NCBI GenBank assembly: GCA_963725175.1
Contig: CAVRXH010000006.1
Span: 4,960,001 to 5,024,000, forward strand
Source of the DNA: DASUBV01 sp963725175
GTDB taxonomy: Bacteria > Actinomycetota > Actinomycetes > Streptosporangiales > Streptosporangiaceae
Reading direction: 5' to 3'
DNA length: 64,000 bases
The translations under genes and the position numbers were made by a program. The notes beneath the pieces were generated by a model. It was given only the letters and a program-made list of their open reading frames with translations, ran no database searches and was not told where the DNA came from. How positions within the stretch are numbered: the first letter of the stretch is position 1; each line of letters begins with the position of its first letter. This document shows positions 16,255 through 25,013 of this stretch, in pieces.

Positions 16255-17253
16255 GTGACACACGTGACGGGCGCGATCCCCGCACCGGCGGGGGACGCGC
16301 TGGTGCCCGCGCAGGCGGGCGCCACGCCGGGCGGCCGCCGCCCGGCCGGCGTCGTGCTCAGGTCGCTGTTCCTGCTCACCAAGCCGCGGATCATCGAGCT
16401 GCTGCTGGTCACCACGCTGCCGACCATGCTGCTCGCCGCCCGCGGCCTGCCCTCGGCCCGGCTGATCGCCGTCACGCTGGTCGGCGGCGCGCTCGCGGCC
16501 GGCAGCGCGAACACGCTGAACTGCTACATCGACAGGGACATCGACGCGGTCATGCACCGCACCTCGCGGCGCCCGCTGGTCGCCAAGGCCGGCCGCGACG
16601 GCAAGACCGCGATCAAGCCGGGCGAGGCGCTGGTTTCCGGCGTGCTGCTCGGCGCCGCCGCGACGCTGCTGCTCGGACTGCTGGCGAACTGGATCTCCGC
16701 CGTGCTGGCCGACGGCGCGATCCTGTTCTACGTGTTCGTCTACACCCTCGGCCTCAAGCGCCGGACGGCGTCCAACATCGTCATCGGCGGGGCGGCCGGC
16801 TGCTTCCCCGTGCTGGTGGGCTGGGCCGCCGTGACCGGCCGGGTGGCGCTGCCCGCGGTCTTCCTGTTCGCGGTCATCTTCTTCTGGACCCCGCCGCACT
16901 TCTGGGCGCTGGCGATGAAGTTCCGTGACGACTACGCGGCGGCCAACGTGCCGATGCTGCCGGTGGTGGCCACCCCGGCGGTGGTGGCCCGCAAGATCGT
17001 CGTCTACTCCTGGCTGATGGTCGCCGCCACGCTGGCCCTGGCGCCCTACGCGGGCTGGATCTACGGCTGCTGCGCGGCCGTCCTTGGCGGCTGGTTCCTG
17101 GTCGAGGCGCACCAGCTCCGCGGCCGCATCGCCGTCGCCGAGCCAGCCGAGCCGGTCGCGCCGATGCGCCTGTTCCACCTGTCCATCGCCTACCTGACCC
17201 TGCTGTTCGCCGCGGTGGCCGTGACCTCGCTGCTGCCGTGGGGCCGCTGGTAA
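16255..17253 (+). CDS. ctaB: Protoheme IX farnesyltransferase
   Basis: This is a UbiA-superfamily integral membrane enzyme that farnesylates heme b to heme o, the precursor of heme a for cytochrome c oxidase. The 332-residue product carries the first Asp-rich motif NCYIDRDIDAVMHRTSRRPL and the second-region FFWTPPHFWALAMKFRDDY, with about eight to nine membrane helices. GTG 16255 is preceded by GGGAGG eight bases upstream. It is divergent from the two TlpA-like thioredoxin genes. Confidence 0.95.
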   Translation: MTHVTGAIPAPAGDALVPAQAGATPGGRRPAGVVLRSLFLLTKPRIIELLLVTTLPTMLLAARGLPSARLIAVTLVGGALAAGSANTLNCYIDRDIDAVMHRTSRRPLVAKAGRDGKTAIKPGEALVSGVLLGAAATLLLGLLANWISAVLADGAILFYVFVYTLGLKRRTASNIVIGGAAGCFPVLVGWAAVTGRVALPAVFLFAVIFFWTPPHFWALAMKFRDDYAAANVPMLPVVATPAVVARKIVVYSWLMVAATLALAPYAGWIYGCCAAVLGGWFLVEAHQLRGRIAVAEPAEPVAPMRLFHLSIAYLTLLFAAVAVTSLLPWGRW

Positions 17254-17268
17254 CCTTTCGCGATTGAT

Positions 17269-17301
17269 TACTGACGGTTGACCTACTGGTAACTGTCAGT
17301 A
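17269..17301. promoter_or_regulatory. Inverted repeat upstream of dimethylformamidase-like gene
   Basis: TACTGACGGTT (17269-17279) and AACTGTCAGTA (17291-17301) form an 11-bp inverted repeat with one mismatch and an 11-nt spacer. It ends 15 bp before the ATG at 17317. A TTGACC hexamer (17278-17283) overlaps its centre. It could be an operator or the terminator of ctaB. Confidence 0.45.
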
Positions 17302-17316
17302 GGCCATGCTGATGTC

Positions 17317-18921
17317 ATGAGCCGACCGCATCGGCATCGGGCCTATTCCAGACGAGCCTTTCTCGGCCGGGCCGCCGCGGCGGCGGCCGTTCCCGCTGCC
17401 GTGGCCGTGGGCGCCAAGGTCATCAGCGACTCGTCGTCGGCCGCGGGCGCGGAGTCCCGCCGCCAGCGCCGGGCCGGTTCCGCCCCGGCGCACCGGGCCG
17501 TGGCCGAGAACGAGCTGCCGGGCGACCGGCACTGGTGGATCACCAGGCTCGGCGCCCCCGACGCCATCATGGGCTACGCCGACCGGGCCAGCGCGCTGCC
17601 CGGCGAGCCCGTCCGCCTTTATGTGTCCACCACCTCGCGCGAGTTCCGGGTTTTGGCATTCCGGATGGGCTGGTACCGCGGCGACCTGGCGCGCAAGGTC
17701 TGGGAGTCCGGCCCGGTTCGCGGCCACCGGCAGCGCCGCGCGGCGCTGGCGCACGCGACCAGGACCGTGCACACCGACTGGGGCGCCTCGGTCACGCTGC
17801 CCACCGACGGCTGGCCCGCGGGCTCCTACTTGCTGAGGCTTGACGCGCACTCGGGCGCGCAGCGGTTCGTGCCGCTGACCGTGCGCTCGGCCAGCACCGC
17901 GGGCAAGGTCGTCATCAAGAACGGCGCGTCCACCTGGCAGGCCTATAACACCTGGGGCGGCTACGACCTCTACATGGGACGCAGCGGGCAGTACCAGGAC
18001 CGGTCCTACGTGGTCAGCCTGGACCGGCCCTATGACCACGAGGGCGCCTACCTGTTCCTGATCTACGAGCGGAAGCTGATCAACCTGGCCGAGCGGATGG
18101 GCCTGCCGCTCGCCTACCTGAGCAGCATGGACCTCGCCACCGACCCGGCCGCGCTGGACGGCGCCGCCGCGCTGGTCTCGCCCGGGCACGACGAGTACTG
18201 GACCCCGCAGGAGCGCCAGTACGTCACCGCGGCCAGGGACCGCGGGATGAACATCGCCTTCCTCGGCGCCAACGCCATGTTCCGCCGGATCCGGCTCGCC
18301 CCCACCGCGCTCGGGGCCAGCCGGCAGGTCATCTGCTACAAGACCAGCTACCAGCTCGACCCGCTGTACGGCAGGGACAACGCCCTGGTGACCAACGACT
18401 TCAGGGAGCCGCCAGATCCGGATCCCGAGTCGTCGCTCACCGGCACGCTGTACGAGGGCTTCCCGACCGTGGCCGACTACGTGGTGCACTCGCCTGGCGC
18501 GTGGATGCTCGCCGGCACGGGCGTCCGCCGAGGTGACCGGTTCGCCGCGATGGTCGGGATCGAGTACGACAGGGTCAACCCGGTGTACCCGGTGCAGCGG
18601 CCCATCGAGGTGGTCGCGCACTCGCGGCTGACCTGCGCGGGCGTGCACAGTTACAGCGACTCGGCCTACTACGCCCACCCCGGCGGCGCCGGGGTGTTCA
18701 ACACCGGCACGATGCGCTGGGTGGAGTCCTTCGGGCCGCCGACCTACCACTGGGGCATCACCCGCGCGTGCGGCCGGTTCACCCGTCGGGTGACCGCCAA
18801 CGTGCTGCGCGCGTTCGCCGAGGGACCGGCGGCGCAGCAGTACCCGGCCCAGGACAACCTGGCGCAGATGCACGAGTGGGCGGGTGATCCGCTCGCTGTC
18901 GGGCACAACCTGTGGGAGTAG
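17317..18921 (+). CDS. Tat-exported protein with N,N-dimethylformamidase beta-like domain
   Basis: The N-terminus has a twin-arginine signal (SRRAFLGRAAAAAAVP), so the folded protein is exported. Residues about 60-190 resemble a beta-sandwich. From about 195 the sequence matches the C-terminal domain of N,N-dimethylformamidase large subunits: WQAYNTWGGYDLY, SPGHDEYWTPQE and GANAMFRRIR. Those enzymes use mononuclear iron, but I cannot assign ligands here with certainty, and proteins with this domain occur widely in actinomycetes without known substrates. The gene stands alone, 63 bp after ctaB. Confidence 0.75.
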   Translation: MSRPHRHRAYSRRAFLGRAAAAAAVPAAVAVGAKVISDSSSAAGAESRRQRRAGSAPAHRAVAENELPGDRHWWITRLGAPDAIMGYADRASALPGEPVRLYVSTTSREFRVLAFRMGWYRGDLARKVWESGPVRGHRQRRAALAHATRTVHTDWGASVTLPTDGWPAGSYLLRLDAHSGAQRFVPLTVRSASTAGKVVIKNGASTWQAYNTWGGYDLYMGRSGQYQDRSYVVSLDRPYDHEGAYLFLIYERKLINLAERMGLPLAYLSSMDLATDPAALDGAAALVSPGHDEYWTPQERQYVTAARDRGMNIAFLGANAMFRRIRLAPTALGASRQVICYKTSYQLDPLYGRDNALVTNDFREPPDPDPESSLTGTLYEGFPTVADYVVHSPGAWMLAGTGVRRGDRFAAMVGIEYDRVNPVYPVQRPIEVVAHSRLTCAGVHSYSDSAYYAHPGGAGVFNTGTMRWVESFGPPTYHWGITRACGRFTRRVTANVLRAFAEGPAAQQYPAQDNLAQMHEWAGDPLAVGHNLWE

Positions 18922-19027
18922 TCCGAAACACCGCTGGCCAGGCGTCCGTTATTAGCTCAGGCCGGCCTGACGCCGTAGGCTGGGCGACAGACCGGCAGCC
19001 AGGCAGGCCAGCCGCTGGAGGTGGCGG

Positions 19028-20706
19028 ATGGAACGCGAGCAAGAGCAAGAGCACGGTCTGGGACCGAGCCGACCGGCAAGGTCGTACCGGCAGGCACGGT
19101 GGTACCGGCAGGCACCGGCGCGGCTGCGGGCAAGCCGCCACGCCAGGTGGGCCGTCCCCGTGGTGGCCGTCGTGGCGGCCGGCGCCGTGGTGGCGGGCAC
19201 CGCCGCGGCCGGCGCGCAGCCCGCGCCCTCGCTGCCGGCCAGGACCCCGGCGCAGCTGCTGGCGAGCCTGTCCCAGGCCTCCGGTCCCGGCCCGATGACC
19301 GCGACGGTCTCGGAGACCGCGAACCTCGGCCTGCCGAGCATTTCCGGCCAGCTGAACGAGATGTCGCCGCTGTCACTGCTGTCCGGCACGCACGCGTTCC
19401 AGATCTGGGCCGGCGGCCCGGCCAGCTCCGGATCGCCGAGCCGGTCCAGCTCGGCGAGTCCGACCTGCGGCTGAACGGCCGCGAGGCGTGGCTGTGGAAC
19501 AGCAAGACCCAGACCGCGACGCACCTGCTGCTGCCGGCCAGGACGAAGCACGTCCGGGAGCCGATGCGGCAGCGCGCCGGCGCGGCCCCGACCCCGCTCG
19601 CCGCCGCTCGCCGCGTCCTGGCCGCCATCGGGCCGACGACGGCCGTGTCGGTGCAGCGCAACGTCATGGTCGCCGGCCGGGCCGCCTACCAGCTCGCCGT
19701 GGCGCCGAAGAGCAGCAGCTCGACGATCGGCCGGGTCACCATCGCGGTGGACGCGGCCGGGCACTTCCCGCTGCGGGTCCAGGTGTTCGCGCGCGGCGGT
19801 ACCAGCCCCGCCTTCCAGATCGGTTTCACCGCACTGACCCTCGGCAAGCCCGCCGCCTCGAACTTCACCTTCACCCCGCCGTCCGGCGCCAAGGTCAAGA
19901 CGGTCAAGGTTCCGGCAGGCGGCCCGCTCGCCCTCTCCGGGATGGCCCTGCCTGGAATGATGCTGCCTGGCGCGTTCTGGTCTGGCGCGGCACCCGGCCG
20001 CTGCCTGATGCCGCCACCCGGCGTCCTGCGCGGGCTCCACAAGCGGATCCAGTTCAAGATCGCCATCCGGCGCGCGCTGCCCCACGGCGCCACGAGCAAG
20101 CGAGTCGAGGTGCTGCGGCCCGGTACCTTGCGGCGCGTGCTGATCCGCCGGGGCGCGGTGCCGTGCGGCGCGCTGTCGGCGAAGGCACTGAAGGACGCGA
20201 AGGCCGCGGCGAAGTCCGGCGGGCTGGTCAGCAGGCAGGGGCCGCGTGGCTCGCTGTACGCGATCCCGTCCAAGAACTGGGTGTCGTACCAGCCGATGAC
20301 CGGCGGCGGCAACTCGATGCTGACGGCCGCCCCGGTGGCGGCGCCCCGGCCCACCGTGATGGGCAAGGGCTGGCTGTCGGTGCTGGTGATCCGCCCCAGC
20401 GGGCCGCCCGTCGCCACCGCCACGATCGGCGGCAGGAAGGTCGCCGTCCGCGACACCGGGCTCGGCGGCCAGCAGGTCATCATCAACCCGAAGAACGGCA
20501 AGTCCGTGTCGCCCCCCGGGCTGGCGGGCCTGCCGCCCTACCTTCGCACGCTGGTGAACGCCGGGGCCGCGGTGCACGGCGCCTGGGGCAGGGGGCGGCT
20601 GATCCGCACCACCCTGTTCTCGGCGCTGATCACTAGTAACGGAACCGTGCTCATCGGCGCGGTGACCCCGGCCGTCCTGTACGCCGACGCCGCTGCGGCC
20701 AAGTGA
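19028..20706 (+). pseudogene. LolA/RseB-like secreted protein, single-base frameshift
   Basis: The first frame gives a basic cytoplasmic leader, a membrane/signal segment (about residues 39-62) and the start of a LolA-like beta-fold (LLASLSQASGPGPMTATVSET). Around 19418 the frame is lost; one extra base in the CCCGG run rejoins it to a second frame starting QLRIAEPVQLGES and running to 20706. Without that base translation stops at 19474. Such LolA-like proteins precede ABC exporter genes in actinomycetes and probably bind lipid or an exported factor. ATG 19028 has GGAGG six bases upstream. The stop overlaps the ABC ATPase start (GTGA). Confidence 0.75.
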
Positions 20707-21944
20707 GCCCATCCTGGCCGCCGTCGGCGCAGCCGGACGAGATCTCCAGCGAGCCGAGGCGGCCAGGACCGGTCCGCCGGGCCGGCGCGCTGCCGTGGCG
20801 CCGGGCGGCGGCAGAACCGCCCGCTGAGGACCGGCCGGGACCGGACGCCTCCGTCTGGTCGGCAGGTCCAGCGCCGGACAGTGGGTCGGCGCCGGGCAAT
20901 GGGCGACCGCCGGACAGTGAGCCAGCACAGGGGAACGGGCCAGCGCCGGGGGACCGGGCGGCCCCGCTGCCCGGTCCTGCCGCCGAGGCGGAGCCGGACG
21001 ACGAGGGCGCCGGGTCGGCCGCCATCGCGGCACGCGGGCTGACCAAGCGGTTCCGCGGCGGCCAGCTCGCCGTGGACAACCTCACCCTGTCCGTGCCGCG
21101 CGGCGCGGTCTACGGCTTTCTCGGGCCCAACGGGTCAGGCAAGACCACCACGATCAGGATGCTGCTCGGCCTCGTGCAGCCGACCAGCGGCAGCCACCGG
21201 CTGCTGGGCGTGGCCATGCCCGCCGGCACCGCCGCCGCGCTGCCCAGGGTCGGCTCGCTGGTCGAGGGGCCGGCCTTCTACCCGTTCCTGTCCGGACGCG
21301 CCAACCTGGCCAGGTGCGACGCCGCCGACAGGACCGCCGACCCGGCCACCGCCGCCGCGCGGATCGGCGAGGCGCTGGAGCGCGTCGGGCTGACGGCGGC
21401 GGCGGGCAAGCACTACCGCGCCTACTCGCTCGGCATGAAGCAGCGGCTGGCCATCGCGGCCGGGCTGCTCAGGCCGCGCGAGCTGATGATCCTCGACGAG
21501 CCGACCAACGGCCTTGACCCGCAGGGCACCAGGGAGGTGCGCGGCCTGATCAGGGAGATCGCCGCCGGCGGGATGACGGTCTTCGTCTCCTCGCACCTGC
21601 TCGCGGAGGTCGAGCAGGTCTGCTCGCATGTGGGGGTGATGCGGGCCGGCCGGTGCGTCTTCGAGGGCACCCTGGCGGACCTGCGGGGCCGCAGCGCGCC
21701 GCGGATCGGCATCAGGACCGCCGACACTGACCCGGCGCGCCGGGTGCTGGAGCGGGCCGGGCTCACCGACATCCAGGCCGCCGACGGCCAGGTCACTGCC
21801 CTGCTGGGCGGACAGCTCCCCGAGGACCTCTGCGCCGCGCTGGTCGGCGCCGGGGTCCGGGTGGCCGGGCTGGAGACCCGGCGGGCCAGCCTGGAGGACG
21901 TATTCGTGGAGCTGACCGGGGAAGGGTTCGATGTCGACGGCTGA
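20703..21944 (+). CDS. ABC transporter ATP-binding protein (exporter type)
   Basis: About 105 Pro/Ala/Gly-rich residues, probably disordered, precede a standard ABC ATPase domain. It shows Walker A GPNGSGKTT, signature YSLGMKQRL (a degenerate LSGGQ), Walker B LMILDEPTNGLDP and the H-loop SSHLLAEVEQ. It belongs to the DrrA/YxlF-like group that pairs with a single permease. GTG 20703 overlaps the previous stop; an internal start after the disordered stretch cannot be excluded. The permease follows with a 14-base overlap. Substrate is unknown. Confidence 0.9.
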   Translation: MSPSWPPSAQPDEISSEPRRPGPVRRAGALPWRRAAAEPPAEDRPGPDASVWSAGPAPDSGSAPGNGRPPDSEPAQGNGPAPGDRAAPLPGPAAEAEPDDEGAGSAAIAARGLTKRFRGGQLAVDNLTLSVPRGAVYGFLGPNGSGKTTTIRMLLGLVQPTSGSHRLLGVAMPAGTAAALPRVGSLVEGPAFYPFLSGRANLARCDAADRTADPATAAARIGEALERVGLTAAAGKHYRAYSLGMKQRLAIAAGLLRPRELMILDEPTNGLDPQGTREVRGLIREIAAGGMTVFVSSHLLAEVEQVCSHVGVMRAGRCVFEGTLADLRGRSAPRIGIRTADTDPARRVLERAGLTDIQAADGQVTALLGGQLPEDLCAALVGAGVRVAGLETRRASLEDVFVELTGEGFDVDG

Positions 21945-22794
21945 CCTGGCGGCTACCGTCCGCCCGGCCGCGCCGCGGGCGTGGCTGCGGCTGCTGCGCT
22001 CCGAGCTCGGCCTCATCTTCGGCCGGCTGCGCAATCAGCTGCTGCTGGCCGTGCTGGCGCTGATGCCGGTGCTGATCGGGGTGGCGCTGAAGCTGGCCGG
22101 CGCCGGCGGCAACGGCGGGGACGGCCCGCCGTTCCTCGACCAGGTCGCCGGGAACGGCGTGTTCCTGGCATTCCTGGCGCTGACCGTGATGCTCACCCTG
22201 GTGCTGCCGCTGGTGGTCGCCGTGGTGGCAGGCGACAGCGTGGCCGGCGAGGCCGGCCTCGGCACGCTGCGCTACCTGCTCGCCGTGCCGGCCGGCCGGA
22301 CCAGGCTGCTCGCCGTCAAGTACGCGGCGCTGCTGGTGTTCAGCGTGGCGGCCTCGCTGGTGGTCGCCGGGGCCGCGCTGGCCACCGGGGCCGCGGCCTT
22401 CCCGGTCGGCCGGGTCACCCTGCTGTCCGGCGACACGATCTCGCTCGGCGCCGGCCTTGTGCGGCTGCTGCTTGTCGCTCTCTACGTGGCCGGGGCGATG
22501 GCCGCCCTGGCGGCGATCGGCCTGGCGATCTCCACCCTGACCGAGCACTCGCTGGCCGCGATGGCGGCCATCCTGGTCCTCGTGATCGGCAGCGAGGTCG
22601 CCGACCAGGTCCCGCAGTTCGCCGCGGTGCATCCCTACCTGCCGTCGCACTGGTGGCTATCGTTCGACGGGCTGCTGCGCTCCCCGGTCTCGCTGACCGC
22701 CGTCGGCCACGGCCTTGCCTCGTTCGCGGTCTACGCGATCATCTTCTGCGCTATCGCGTGGGCCAGGTTCACCAGCGCCGACATCACGAGCTGA
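21931..22794 (+). CDS. ABC-2 type permease
   Basis: The 287-residue membrane protein has about six hydrophobic segments (approx. residues 28-47, 70-95, 125-150, 175-200, 210-225 and 255-275). It carries the ABC-2 feature EAGLGTLRYLLAVPAGR near the membrane entry. Its start overlaps the ATPase gene by 14 bases, so the two form one exporter, with the upstream LolA-like protein as probable partner. Confidence 0.85.
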   Translation: MSTADLAATVRPAAPRAWLRLLRSELGLIFGRLRNQLLLAVLALMPVLIGVALKLAGAGGNGGDGPPFLDQVAGNGVFLAFLALTVMLTLVLPLVVAVVAGDSVAGEAGLGTLRYLLAVPAGRTRLLAVKYAALLVFSVAASLVVAGAALATGAAAFPVGRVTLLSGDTISLGAGLVRLLLVALYVAGAMAALAAIGLAISTLTEHSLAAMAAILVLVIGSEVADQVPQFAAVHPYLPSHWWLSFDGLLRSPVSLTAVGHGLASFAVYAIIFCAIAWARFTSADITS

Positions 22795-22838
22795 TCGCTC
22801 CTGCCGCCGGTGTCGCATGGAGGCGGTAGCGTTCAGTA

Positions 22839-24995
22839 GTGCCTTCTGGTCAGGCTCCGACATCCGGCGCGCGCTCGCCGCGACTCCCCGGCTCCGGCGC
22901 GGTTCCCCCCGTGCCCGACCTGCTAGCCGCCGCCGTGGCGGGCATCGGCGGCGCGCAGCGGCCTGGCCAGGTGCAGATGGCCGACGCCGTCGAGCACGCC
23001 ATCGGGTCCGGTCAGCACCTGGCGGTCCAGGCGGGCACCGGCACCGGCAAGTCGCTGGCCTACCTGGTCCCGGCGCTGCGCCACGCGATCGCCAGCGGCG
23101 CCACGGTGGTGGTCTCCACCGCGACCATCGCGCTGCAGCGCCAGCTCATCGACCGAGACCTGCCCCGGCTGGCCAGCTCGCTGGCCGGCAGCCTGGGCCG
23201 GGAGCCGGTGTTCGCGATCCTCAAGGGCCGCCGCAACTACCTGTGCCTGCTGCGCGCCCAGGGCGATGCCCCGGCCGACCCCGGCGACACGCTCTTCGAC
23301 CCGGCCGGTACCTCGGCGGTGGGCCGCCAGGTCAAGCGGCTGCACGAATGGGCCGCGCAGACCCAGACTGGGGACAGGGACGAGCTGGTGCCCGGCGTGG
23401 AGGACCGGGCCTGGCGGCAGCTCTCCGTCACCGCGCAGGAATGCATCGGCGCGCAGCGCTGCACGTTCGGCACCCGGTGCTTCGCCGAGCGGGCCAGGGA
23501 GGCGGCCGGCTACGCCGACATCGTGGTGACCAACCACGCGCTGCTGGCCATCGACGCGATCGAGAACTTCGACGTGCTGCCCGAGCATGACGTCGCGATC
23601 ATCGACGAGGCGCACGAGCTGGTGGACCGGGTGACCTCGGTGGCTACCGCCGAGCTGTCGGCGCCGGGCATCGAGGCGGCCGCCCGGCGGTGCGGGAAGC
23701 TGGTCGAGGAGAAGCTGACCGGCGCCCTGCGCGACGCCGCCGCGGCCCTGGAGCGAGCCATCGCCGGGGTGCCCGCGGGGCGGCTCGACGTCCTGCCCGA
23801 GCCGCTGGCCGTGGCGCTCGGCTCGGTCAGGGACGCGGCCGCGGCCTGCGCCGCCGGGCTGCGGGCCGGCGCGGGCGGCGGCGAGCAGGACGTGGCGAAC
23901 GTGGCGGCGACCAGGGCGGCCACCGCGGGCGCGGACGACGTGTCCGGCGCGGCGGCGGAGATGCTCGCGGCGTTCACTGCCGAGCTGGCCGCCCGCCCCG
24001 ACGTGGTGTGGCTGGACCGGCCGCTAGAGGACTCCGCCCGCCCGCCGGTGCTGCGGGTCGCGCCGCTTGAGGTCGGCGGGCTGCTCGCGGACCGGCTGTT
24101 CGGCCGCCGCACCGTGGCGCTGACCTCGGCGACCCTGTCCCTCGGCGGCTCGTTCGAGCCGCTGGCCCGGCAGTGGGGCCTGCCCCTGCCGGGCAACGGC
24201 GCCAGGAGCGGAAACGGTGAGAACAGCCAGCACGGCGAGAACAGCCAGCACGGCGAGAACGGCAGGGACGCCGGGGACGAGCGGCACCCGCTGGACTGGA
24301 CCGGGATCGACGTCGGCTCGCCGTTCGACCACCCGCGCAGCGGCATCTTGTACGTCGCCAGGCACCTGCCGCAGCCGGGTCGCGACGGCCTGCCCGAGGC
24401 TTACCTGACCGAGCTGCGCGAGCTGATCGCGGCGGCCGGCGGCCGCACCCTCGGCCTGTTCTCGTCCATGCGGGCCGCGAAGCAGGCCGCCGCCGAGCTG
24501 CGCGAGCCGCTGGCGGAGCTGGGGTTCCCGCTGCTGTGCCAGGGCGAGGACGCGACCTCGCTGCTGGTCACCAAGTTCGCCGAGGATGAGCCGACGTGCC
24601 TGTTCGGCACGATCTCGCTGTGGCAGGGCGTGGACGTGCCTGGCCGCTCGCTCCAGCTCGTGGTGATCGACCGGATCCCGTTCCCGCGCCCTGACGACCC
24701 GCTGGCCTCCGCCAGGCAGCGGACCGTCGCGGCGCGCGGCGGCAACGGGTTCATGACCGTCGCCGCCGCGCAGGCCGCGCTGCTGCTCGCCCAGGGCGCG
24801 GGCCGCCTGCTGCGCACCATGTCCGACAAGGGCGTGGTGGCGGTGCTTGACCCGCGCCTGGTCACCGCCCGCTACAGCGGGTTCCTGCGCGACTCGCTGC
24901 CGCCGTTCTGGACCACCACCGATCCTGAGGTGGTCCGAGGCGCGTTGCGGCGGCTGGCTGAAAGCCAGCCGCCGCAACCTCCCGCTGGCGCCTAG
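22839..24995 (+). CDS. dinG: DinG-like iron-sulfur ATP-dependent DNA helicase
   Basis: This is a superfamily 2 XPD/DinG helicase of 718 residues. Walker A is AGTGTGKSLAYL (about residue 65) and the DEAH box is IIDEAHEL (about 255). The Fe-S cluster Cys set is YLCLL (about 134) plus ECIGAQRC and RCFAE (about 200-215). The C-terminal helicase motifs include GTISLWQGVDVPG and RIPFPRPDDP. It is expected to unwind structured or R-loop DNA in repair. Residues around 455-480 contain a Gly/Asn/Glu/Gln/His repeat insert. GTG 22839 is the likely start, but an internal start around 22911 (GTG) would also leave all motifs. Confidence 0.9.
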   Translation: MPSGQAPTSGARSPRLPGSGAVPPVPDLLAAAVAGIGGAQRPGQVQMADAVEHAIGSGQHLAVQAGTGTGKSLAYLVPALRHAIASGATVVVSTATIALQRQLIDRDLPRLASSLAGSLGREPVFAILKGRRNYLCLLRAQGDAPADPGDTLFDPAGTSAVGRQVKRLHEWAAQTQTGDRDELVPGVEDRAWRQLSVTAQECIGAQRCTFGTRCFAERAREAAGYADIVVTNHALLAIDAIENFDVLPEHDVAIIDEAHELVDRVTSVATAELSAPGIEAAARRCGKLVEEKLTGALRDAAAALERAIAGVPAGRLDVLPEPLAVALGSVRDAAAACAAGLRAGAGGGEQDVANVAATRAATAGADDVSGAAAEMLAAFTAELAARPDVVWLDRPLEDSARPPVLRVAPLEVGGLLADRLFGRRTVALTSATLSLGGSFEPLARQWGLPLPGNGARSGNGENSQHGENSQHGENGRDAGDERHPLDWTGIDVGSPFDHPRSGILYVARHLPQPGRDGLPEAYLTELRELIAAAGGRTLGLFSSMRAAKQAAAELREPLAELGFPLLCQGEDATSLLVTKFAEDEPTCLFGTISLWQGVDVPGRSLQLVVIDRIPFPRPDDPLASARQRTVAARGGNGFMTVAAAQAALLLAQGAGRLLRTMSDKGVVAVLDPRLVTARYSGFLRDSLPPFWTTTDPEVVRGALRRLAESQPPQPPAGA
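24219..24263 (+). repeat. 18-bp coding minisatellite in dinG
   Basis: The unit GAGAACAGCCAGCACGGC occurs at 24219 and 24237, followed by a half unit at 24255. It encodes ENSQHG repeats in a low-complexity loop between the two helicase halves. Confidence 0.85.
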
Positions 24996-25013
24996 CGCCG
25001 GATCGGGGCAGCG

